Shown: piece after piece, positions 1-5,118 of the stretch | How positions within the stretch are numbered: the stretch's first letter is position 1 | Layout: each line of letters begins with the position of its first letter | Assembly: GCA_005788065.1 (NCBI GenBank) | Contig: SXZD01000227.1 | Span: 1 to 5,966 of the forward strand | Direction: 5' to 3' | Source of the DNA: Burkholderiales bacterium | GTDB lineage: Bacteria > Pseudomonadota > Gammaproteobacteria > Burkholderiales > Burkholderiaceae_B | DNA length: 5,966 nt | Program-made: the position numbers and the translations under genes | The notes under the pieces: model-generated | What the model was told of the DNA's origin: nothing | Seen by the model: only the letters and a program-made list of their open reading frames with translations | Database searches by the model: none

Positions 1-505
1 AGCCGCCGGCGACGGTCACATCATCAACGTGTCCAGCATTTTCGGTCTTTTCTCGCAGCCCACGCAGTGCACCTACAATGCCAGCAAATTTGCGGTTCGG
101 GGATTTACCGAAAGCCTGCGTCAGGAACTGGACATGCAAAACTGCGGCGTGTCGGCCACCTGTGTTCACCCCGGTGGCATCAAGACCAATATCGCACGCA
201 CCGCACGCTACACCAGCAGCGTTTCAGAGTTGACAGGACAGTCCGAAGCAGACGGCAAGAAGACGTTTGAAAAACTCTTCATCACCACGCCAGAGAAGGC
301 GGCCAAAATCATTCTGGATGCCGTGCGTGGCAACAAGCGTCGTGTGCTGGTCGGACCGGATGCCGTGGCCATCGACCTGATGGTGCGCACCCTGCCCGAA
401 ACCTACCAGACCGTTGTGGTTCGCAATATGCAGATGATGACCAAAATGGAAGCGGCCCGCGGCAAAAAGAAAAAGTCTGCAAAGACCGCCGCAGAAGCCG
501 TGTGA
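1..505 (+). CDS. Short-chain dehydrogenase/reductase (SDR), 5'-truncated
   Basis: This is the C-terminal part of an NAD(P)-dependent short-chain dehydrogenase/reductase, a soluble Rossmann-fold oxidoreductase. The reading frame is open from base 2 and enters the window already inside the gene, reading AAGDGHIINVSS. The NVSS segment (bases 26-37) holds the catalytic serine region of classical SDRs, and YNASK (74-88) is the YxxxK catalytic motif. It is followed by the usual helix FAVRGFTESLRQEL and by VHPGGIKT, the conserved proline-glycine segment after strand 6. The N-terminal TGxxxGxG cofactor-binding motif lies outside the window. The GTG at base 29 is an internal valine codon, not a start. 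The C-terminus is lysine-rich (GKKKKSAKT) and ends in TGA at 503-505. The substrate cannot be told from this part; SDRs act on many alcohols, ketones and acyl intermediates. It converges on the rep gene and shares no operon with anything visible. Confidence 0.88.
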   Translation, partial: AAGDGHIINVSSIFGLFSQPTQCTYNASKFAVRGFTESLRQELDMQNCGVSATCVHPGGIKTNIARTARYTSSVSELTGQSEADGKKTFEKLFITTPEKAAKIILDAVRGNKRRVLVGPDAVAIDLMVRTLPETYQTVVVRNMQMMTKMEAARGKKKKSAKTAAEAV

Positions 506-511
506 GGATAC

Positions 512-557
512 GGTCAGGTTCAATGCGCTGCCATGACCGGGGGCGCGGAACCTGACC
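512..557. repeat. Perfect 10-bp inverted repeat after the SDR gene, possible bidirectional terminator
   Basis: GGTCAGGTTC (512-521) is exactly reverse-complementary to GAACCTGACC (548-557). The 26-base loop contains a further GCGC/GCGC pairing (525-528 with 543-546) that could extend the hairpin. A competing fold also exists: CGGTCA (511-516) can pair with TGACCG (534-539). The repeat begins seven bases after the SDR stop codon and lies between two convergent genes, the usual place for a shared terminator. There is no good T-tract on either side (CTTTCGG follows on the plus strand), so a standard intrinsic terminator is not certain. It could instead be an mRNA 3'-end stabilising hairpin or a dispersed intergenic repeat. 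Confidence 0.5.
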
Positions 558-565
558 CTTTCGGT

Positions 566-577
566 TAAAACGTTTTA
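566..577. repeat. 12-bp perfect palindrome TAAAACGTTTTA
   Basis: TAAAACGTTTTA reads the same on both strands and sits in the spacer between the convergent SDR and rep genes. It could be a binding site for a dimeric protein or a weak AT-rich hairpin. It is far from any visible gene start, so a promoter-operator role is unlikely. The match is exact, but the function is unknown and it may be chance. Confidence 0.3.
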
Positions 578-604
578 CGCGGCACAAACCAAGCGGAGCA
601 GACT

Positions 605-644
605 AAAAAAGGCGCAAATTGAACGACGCAAATCAAGCGGCGTT
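605..644 (-). terminator. Weak terminator candidate for the priA-rep operon
   Basis: On the minus strand, AACGCCGC (plus 644-637) can pair with GCGTCGTT (plus 629-622). This gives seven base pairs with one C-T mismatch and a seven-base loop, and the stem overlaps the rep stop codon. A run of six T on the minus strand (plus 605-610) follows, but eleven bases after the stem instead of directly. The elements of an intrinsic terminator are present but badly spaced, so termination may depend on Rho or on the inverted repeat at 512-557. Confidence 0.25.
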
Positions 645-2714
645 TGAGCCCTTTTGCAGCAGGTTCTTCAGGGCACTGAGCCGCTCTTTCGGACTGAGGG
701 CAGGTGTCGCGTCTGTCACTGCATCAGCACCGTCATCCAGATGCAATTCACCGATGAAGCGGGACGGTTCGCAACGAACCATCTCGCGTCCTTTGCGCCG
801 GTGCAGGCAGTGGGTAATCGTCAGCGTTCGCTGCGCACGCGTAACGCCCACATACATCAAGCGGCGTTCTTCTTCCAGTTTTTCATCGTCCAGAAAACGC
901 TCTGCCTCTTCATTGAAGTTGGGCAGCAGGCCTTCCTCACAACCAATCAGAAAGACATGCGGAAATTCCAGCCCCTTGGCTGCGTGCAATGTTGAAAGCT
1001 GCACTGCGTCCGGACGACCTTCATCTTCCTTGCGGTCCAGCATGGTGATCAGCGCAATCTTCTGTGTCAGGTCGATGAGGCTTTCCGTCTCGCCACTGAT
1101 GATTTCTTCGCCGCTGGCATCGTTCACTTTTTCAGCCTGCTGCACACCGCTTTTCTCCGTAATCCACGAAACGAAGTCCAGCACGTTCTGCCAACGCGAC
1201 TGGGCACCGCGTTCATCATGCTGCTCGTACAGCCACTCTTCATAGTTGATGGCAGAAAGCAGATCACGCAGCACATCGCCGGCGGGGTCGCGATGCGCGC
1301 GCTCTTCCAGCCGCTGCAGAAACTCAACAAAGGTGCGCAGTGGTTCGATCATGCGCGCAGCCATGCGCTGTTCCAGTCCGCTTTCGAACACGGCCTCGAA
1401 CAACGATACGCCCCGATCGCCGGCATACAAGCCCAGCGATTCAAGCGTCTGTTGCCCAATGCCCCGACGCGGTGTCGTGATGGCGCGGATGAAAGCAGGA
1501 TCGTCATCGTTGTTGGCCAGCAGACGCAGGTAGGCAATGATGTCCTTGATTTCCGAACGCTCAAAAAATGATTGACCACCGGTAAGTACATACGGAATCT
1601 TCTGCTTGCGCAAAGCCTGTTCGAGTATGCGCGCCTGATGGTTGCTGCGATACAGAATGGCGTAATCGGAATACTTCGCACGCCGCTCGAAGCGGTCGGC
1701 CGACAACATGATGGCAACCGACTCGGCCTCATGCTCGTCTTCTTTCATGGGCTTAACACCGATAGCTTCGCCCATTCCATGCTCGGACCACAGCGTTTTA
1801 GGAAACAGCTTGGGATTGTTTTCAATCAGCTGGTTGGCAGCTTTCAGAATGCGCCCGGTTGAACGGTAATTCTGCTCCAGCTTGATGACCTGCAACTGCG
1901 GATAATCCACCGTGAGCTGGCGCAGGTTTTCCAGCGTTGCACCGCGCCATGCATAAATGGCCTGGTCATCGTCGCCCACAGCCGTGAACATGGCACGCGG
2001 ACCCGCAATGAGTCTCAGCAATGCATATTGGCAGGCGTTGGTGTCTTGCACTTCGTCCACCAGCAAGTATCGCAAACGATTCTGCCACCGCTCGCGTACT
2101 TCCGCCTGTTCTTGCAGCAAGCGGGTAGGGCGCAGGATGAGGTCGTCAAAGTCCACGGCCTGATACGCGTTCAAGGTGGCTTCATAGCTGGCATATGCAC
2201 GCGCCACCTGCGCGGTGTTTTCGGAGTCAGCCTCGTGCAGCGCTTGCGTGGGGTTTATCAGACCATTTTTCCACAGCGAAATCTGGCTCTGGGCGCGGCG
2301 TATCAACTGCTTGTCGGTGGTGGCCAGCAACTGCTGCACAATGCCCGCTGCGTCGGCTGCATCCAATATGGAAAACCGCTCTTTCAATCCAGCAGCCTTG
2401 TGCTCTTCGCGCAGCAGCCGCATGCCCAGCGAGTGAAACGTACAGACGGTGAGCCCCTTGGCGCGTGCCGGCTCCAGCAGCGCACCCACACGTTCCGCCA
2501 TTTCCTTGGCTGCCTTGTTGGTGAAGGTAACAGCGGCAATGTTGCGGGCCTGATATCCCGCCTCATTGACCAGGTGTGCAATCTTTTGCGTGATCACGCG
2601 CGTTTTGCCGGAGCCTGCGCCGGCCAGCACGAGGCAGGGACCGTCCAGATGAAGAACAGCCTGACGCTGTGCGGGGTTCATGCCCAGCACGGGATTGCTT
2701 CCGGAAAACGACAT
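633..2714 (-). CDS. rep: ATP-dependent DNA helicase Rep (SF1A, 3'-5')
   Basis: Rep is a UvrD-like monomer/dimer 3'-5' DNA helicase. In the known family it travels with the replisome and clears proteins ahead of the fork. All SF1A motifs are present: Q motif around residue 16, Walker A AGAGSGKT (31-38, K37), Ia TFTNKAA (63-69), Ib TFHSLG (92-97), Walker B DEVQD (220-224), III GDDDQAIYAWRGA (247-259), IV around R284, V LSTLHAAKGLEFPHVF (573-588) and VI YVGVTRAQ (621-628). NPAQRQAV, QNYRSTGRILKAAN and EIKDIIAYLR match E. coli Rep more closely than UvrD, from memory. At 693 residues it is slightly longer than E. coli Rep (673), with an acidic insert near 523-545. Walker B has Val where Tyr is usual (DEYQD). 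The ATG at 2714 lies six bases after the priA stop without a clear Shine-Dalgarno, which suggests translational coupling. Met12 (2681-2679) aligns nearer the E. coli N-terminus and is the alternative start. Confidence 0.95.
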   Translation of the reverse strand: MSFSGSNPVLGMNPAQRQAVLHLDGPCLVLAGAGSGKTRVITQKIAHLVNEAGYQARNIAAVTFTNKAAKEMAERVGALLEPARAKGLTVCTFHSLGMRLLREEHKAAGLKERFSILDAADAAGIVQQLLATTDKQLIRRAQSQISLWKNGLINPTQALHEADSENTAQVARAYASYEATLNAYQAVDFDDLILRPTRLLQEQAEVRERWQNRLRYLLVDEVQDTNACQYALLRLIAGPRAMFTAVGDDDQAIYAWRGATLENLRQLTVDYPQLQVIKLEQNYRSTGRILKAANQLIENNPKLFPKTLWSEHGMGEAIGVKPMKEDEHEAESVAIMLSADRFERRAKYSDYAILYRSNHQARILEQALRKQKIPYVLTGGQSFFERSEIKDIIAYLRLLANNDDDPAFIRAITTPRRGIGQQTLESLGLYAGDRGVSLFEAVFESGLEQRMAARMIEPLRTFVEFLQRLEERAHRDPAGDVLRDLLSAINYEEWLYEQHDERGAQSRWQNVLDFVSWITEKSGVQQAEKVNDASGEEIISGETESLIDLTQKIALITMLDRKEDEGRPDAVQLSTLHAAKGLEFPHVFLIGCEEGLLPNFNEEAERFLDDEKLEEERRLMYVGVTRAQRTLTITHCLHRRKGREMVRCEPSRFIGELHLDDGADAVTDATPALSPKERLSALKNLLQKGSNAA

Positions 2715-2720
2715 GGAGAC

Positions 2721-4814
2721 TCAGATTTCGGTGGGGTCAACATCAACAAACCAGCGCGCGGGCGTGCGCATGGCAGACAACTGCGCCAGCCAATCAGTCA
2801 GCAAAGACTGCAGCAACTGTCGCGACGATGATTCTACCAAGAGTTGTGCCCGCTCCACCTTGGCCACCCTCACCACAGTGAGCGCAACCGGGTCACACAC
2901 ATTGATGAACTCACTGTCTGGAACCGTCATTGATGCAATGTGTTCATAGGCCATATCGCGCGCGTCCCGCAGAAACGCCATCGCTACATCCAGCTTTTTG
3001 TGGTCGGCCCGCAGCAGGGCCTGAAACGCAAACGGAGGAATGCCCGCTTCCTTGCGCAGACTCAATTCATGCCGTGCAAAGCCCTCATAGTCCTGCTTCT
3101 TCAGACAGGCAAACAGGGCATGCTCAGGGTAGCCGGTCTGCACCAGAAAACGGCCAGCGCCGCCGGTACGGCCCGCACGGCCTGATACCTGCATCAACTG
3201 TGCAAACAGACGTTCAGCCGCCTTGGGTTGATGAGAAAACAGGCTGGCATCCACATTGAGCGCAACCACGAGTTTCACCCGCTGGAAGTCGTGCCCCTTG
3301 GCCACCATCTGCGTGCCCACGAGGATGTCCACCGCGTCACCATGTGCCGCTGCGAAAGCGTCCTGCGCTCCGGTCTTGCCGCGCGTGCTGTCGGCATCAA
3401 TGCGCAACAGTCCCGCCTTGGGGAACAGTTGCTGCAGCGCCTCTTCAACGCGCTGTGTGCCGCGCCCGAACGCACTGAGATCCTGATTGCCGCACGTCGG
3501 ACATCGAACTGGGACGCGGCTGGCATGCCCGCAATGGTGGCAACGCAATTGCCGGTCGACCCGGTGCCACACCATGTGCGCACTGCATGACTTGCAGTCG
3601 GCCACCCAGCCACAGGCATTGCAGGTAAGCGCCGGTGCATAGCCCCTGCGATTCAGGAAAACCAAGGCCTGCATGCCCTGCGCCAGCACATCGCGTATGG
3701 CATCCATGGCAGCCTGTGTCAGCCCGTCCTGTGTGCGGTTGATCCGGGTATCAATCAACTCCACGCTTGGCAATTGCGCACCGGCAGCAGCGCGTTGCGT
3801 CAGTTGCAGCAACGCATACTGCTCATTCTTAACCCGGTGCCACGTCTCCAGCGACGGCGTCGCAGAACCCAGCACAACCGGCGCATCATGAATGCGTCCC
3901 AGCATGATCGACAGGTCGCGCGCTGAATATTTTAGCCCCTCCATCTGCTTGTAGGACGCATCATGCTCTTCATCCACCACAATCAGACCCAGTCGCGGCA
4001 TCGGCGTGAACACGCCCAGACGCGTTGCAATGATGAGATCAAGCTGCCCGGCCTGCGCCGCAAGCCAGCGTGTTGCGCGTGCTCCGTCGGCCAGATTGCT
4101 GTGCAGGGTCGCAATGCGCAACCCGGGCAGCCGGCTGGTCAGATACGCTTCCACCTGGGGTGTCAGATTGATCTCGGGCAGCAACAGCAAGCACTGCTGA
4201 CCCAAACCCACATGGTGCGCAATGGCGCGCAGATAGACCTCTGTCTTGCCGCTGCCAGTCACGCCGTGCAGCAACGTGACCGAGAAGCAATCGCGCCTGC
4301 ACAGGGCGTCCACAGCGGCTTGCTGCTCGCTGTTGAGGATGGGTTCCTGTGCTGGCGCGCCGGAGGCCGCAGAAGCCTGCCCTGTACCCTCACGCTGTCG
4401 CTTGTCCCACTTGCGCAACGCTGCCGGCGCAGTGGCATCTTTACCCAGATGTTTCATCACGCGCGGCAGGGCATCGGCCACGCAGGCCCCCAAGGGGTGA
4501 TGATAGTAGCGGCTGGCAAACTCAAGCAGGTCACGCCAGCGCTTCTCAAGGATGGGTGCCTGTTCAATGCGGGAGAGCACATCCCGGATACGCGCCTTAT
4601 CCACACCGGCGGCCGGAGAAGGACGAACCTCCCAGACCCAGGCCCATACCGATTTCGTACCCCACGGCACCACCACCGACTCACCCACCTGTGGAGCTGT
4701 GTCAAACGGCCAGCGGTAATCAAAGACGCCCGGCAGTGGCACATCGACCAATACCCCGACATAGACGGCGGGACGGGTTTGATGTTCCACGGCGGACGGG
4801 CTGTCAGTTTGCAT
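2721..4814 (-). CDS. priA: Primosomal replication-restart helicase PriA
   Basis: PriA recognises stalled forks and D-loops, unwinds the lagging arm 3'-5' and starts reloading of the replicative helicase. The 697 residues compare with about 732 in E. coli. The N-terminal 3'-end-binding domain is seen as VDVPLPGVFDYRWP (23-36), followed by a winged-helix region with YYHHPLG (103-109). A low-complexity linker (about 138-157) precedes the SF2 helicase core: Walker A GVTGSGKTEVY (184-194, K190), Walker B DEEHD (281-285), GSATPS (316-321), GTQMVAKGHDF (500-510) and QVSGRAGR (542-549). The zinc-binding insert keeps all eight cysteines (398, 401, 407, 410, 425, 428, 438, 441). The C-terminal domain ends in RWFVDVDPTEI. 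The ATG at 4814 has only a weak purine stretch upstream (AAGATCAAGA). It is the first gene of a leftward operon with rep, and its upstream region carries the DnaA-box cluster. Nothing essential is missing. Confidence 0.96.
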   Translation of the reverse strand: MQTDSPSAVEHQTRPAVYVGVLVDVPLPGVFDYRWPFDTAPQVGESVVVPWGTKSVWAWVWEVRPSPAAGVDKARIRDVLSRIEQAPILEKRWRDLLEFASRYYHHPLGACVADALPRVMKHLGKDATAPAALRKWDKRQREGTGQASAASGAPAQEPILNSEQQAAVDALCRRDCFSVTLLHGVTGSGKTEVYLRAIAHHVGLGQQCLLLLPEINLTPQVEAYLTSRLPGLRIATLHSNLADGARATRWLAAQAGQLDLIIATRLGVFTPMPRLGLIVVDEEHDASYKQMEGLKYSARDLSIMLGRIHDAPVVLGSATPSLETWHRVKNEQYALLQLTQRAAAGAQLPSVELIDTRINRTQDGLTQAAMDAIRDVLAQGMQALVFLNRRGYAPALTCNACGWVADCKSCSAHMVWHRVDRQLRCHHCGHASRVPVRCPTCGNQDLSAFGRGTQRVEEALQQLFPKAGLLRIDADSTRGKTGAQDAFAAAHGDAVDILVGTQMVAKGHDFQRVKLVVALNVDASLFSHQPKAAERLFAQLMQVSGRAGRTGGAGRFLVQTGYPEHALFACLKKQDYEGFARHELSLRKEAGIPPFAFQALLRADHKKLDVAMAFLRDARDMAYEHIASMTVPDSEFINVCDPVALTVVRVAKVERAQLLVESSSRQLLQSLLTDWLAQLSAMRTPARWFVDVDPTEI

Positions 4815-4891
4815 TCTTGATCTTAAGACAACACATGAAGTAAAGATGCCAAGCCCTGTGCGCTGCGTACCATTTCACCCGACGGACAAAC

Positions 4892-4900
4892 TGTGGATAA
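4892..4900 (-). promoter_or_regulatory. DnaA box, perfect consensus
   Basis: TGTGGATAA on the plus strand is the exact complement of TTATCCACA, the high-affinity E. coli R1/R4-type box. It is the only perfect strict-consensus box in the cluster. It lies alone on the priA side of the AT-rich stretch, 78 bases upstream of the priA start codon, where it could also act on a priA promoter. GGACAA (4884-4889) stands two bases before it. Confidence 0.8.
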
Positions 4901-4928
4901 CTTTGGGGACAACGCAGTTGCAGTGGAA

Positions 4929-4937
4929 TTATCCGTA
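4929..4937 (+). promoter_or_regulatory. Weak DnaA-box-like site
   Basis: TTATCCGTA matches TTATCCACA at seven of nine positions, including the first six. On its own it would be ignored. It is listed because it lies 28 bases from the perfect box and between it and the AT-rich stretch, where low-affinity DnaA sites are common in known origins. Confidence 0.3.
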
Positions 4938-4980
4938 CGTGCAGCAACAAAGGACACGGTTTTTTACCGCCGCGAAAAGG

Positions 4981-5010
4981 CTAAATAGTCTTATATTTTT
5001 CAATTACTTG
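4981..5010. other. AT-rich stretch, candidate DNA unwinding element
   Basis: Twenty-four of thirty bases are A or T, and 4991-5000 (TTATATTTTT) is entirely A/T, in a window whose genes are clearly GC-rich. It lies inside the DnaA-box cluster, with one perfect box to the left and three to the right. That position fits a duplex-unwinding element of an origin. I could not recognise clean repeated 13-mers or a convincing DnaA-trio run in it. An AT-rich promoter region is the main alternative. Confidence 0.5.
4998..5010 (+). promoter_or_regulatory. IHF-like binding site
   Basis: TTTCAATTACTTG fits the IHF consensus WATCAANNNNTTR at all positions but the second (T for A), with an A/T-rich flank upstream as IHF prefers. 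It overlaps the right end of the AT-rich stretch and precedes the right-hand DnaA boxes. IHF bends E. coli oriC next to its unwinding element, so the placement is sensible. The consensus is short, and chance matches in AT-rich DNA are common. Confidence 0.35.
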
Positions 5011-5052
5011 CACAACGGAAAGCGAGTTCCACGAAGGCTTGCGGGTTTCACG

Positions 5053-5061
5053 CTATCCACA
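5053..5061 (+). promoter_or_regulatory. DnaA box, one mismatch
   Basis: CTATCCACA differs from TTATCCACA only in the first base. It is the leftmost of the right-hand trio and the only close box in plus orientation, facing the other two. It lies 19 bases from the next box. Confidence 0.6.
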
Positions 5062-5080
5062 CGGACCTGAATGTGAACTG

Positions 5081-5089
5081 TGTGAATAA
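5081..5089 (-). promoter_or_regulatory. DnaA box matching the relaxed consensus
   Basis: TGTGAATAA is the complement of TTATTCACA and satisfies TTATNCACA exactly. It is preceded directly by TGTGAACTG (5072-5080), which repeats its first six bases and could be a decayed or low-affinity second copy in tandem. Confidence 0.65.
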
Positions 5090-5103
5090 GTCGGACAACC
5101 CCC

Positions 5104-5112
5104 TGTGGATAT
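5104..5112 (-). promoter_or_regulatory. DnaA box, one mismatch, at the hemE end
   Basis: TGTGGATAT is the complement of ATATCCACA, one base from the strict consensus. It lies six bases beyond the hemE stop codon and 14 bases from the box at 5081-5089. GGACAA (5093-5098) stands five bases before it, echoing the arrangement at the perfect box. Confidence 0.6.
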
Positions 5113-5118
5113 GCCCCC

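Larger units (their letters stand above)
4815..5118. other. Candidate replication origin (oriC-like DnaA-box cluster) between priA and hemE
   Basis: This 304-base spacer contains no convincing gene. It holds four close DnaA boxes: 4892-4900 is a perfect TTATCCACA complement, 5081-5089 fits TTATNCACA exactly, and 5053-5061 and 5104-5112 have one mismatch each. A weaker half-match is at 4929-4937. Between the left box and the right trio is an 80% A+T stretch (4981-5010) that includes ten consecutive A/T bases, overlapped by an IHF-like site. Clustered DnaA boxes beside an AT-rich unwinding element are the standard layout of bacterial origins. Caulobacter has its origin next to hemE, which makes the neighbourhood suggestive. 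An alternative is a DnaA-titrating or DnaA-regulatory region controlling priA-rep. The dnaA gene is not in the window, and strand-skew evidence needs the whole chromosome. Confidence 0.6.

Noticed and set aside
29..31. GTG as the start of the SDR gene
   Set aside because: The frame is open upstream to the window edge, and the GTG falls within the conserved NVSS catalytic-serine motif, so it encodes an internal valine.
619..1245. Plus-strand open frame of 208 codons opposite the rep 3' end
   Set aside because: It is Ser/Arg-rich, low-complexity and antisense to conserved Rep motifs V and VI; there is no evidence of coding.
2028..2831. Long plus-strand open frame of 267 codons opposite rep, running into the priA end
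   Set aside because: It lies antisense to a clearly conserved helicase gene, its translation matches no family I recognise, and long antisense frames are common opposite GC-rich genes.
3963..4820. Plus-strand open frame of 285 codons opposite priA
   Set aside because: It is antisense to the PriA domains and rich in His, Arg and Gln with no recognisable motif; it is best explained as a shadow of codon bias.
4957..4969. CGGT-TTTTT-ACCG mini-hairpin
   Set aside because: A four-base-pair stem is too short to call a terminator or regulatory element.
4990..4995. TATAAG on the minus strand as a -10 element for priA
   Set aside because: The only -35-like hexamer upstream (TTGTGC) is about 14 bases away, which is too short, and the site is about 175 bases from the priA start. 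A promoter is plausible but not supported well enough.
4846..5070. Small open frame of 74 codons in the priA-hemE spacer
   Set aside because: It has no ribosome binding site or recognisable motif, and it crosses the AT-rich block and the DnaA boxes, which explain the sequence better.
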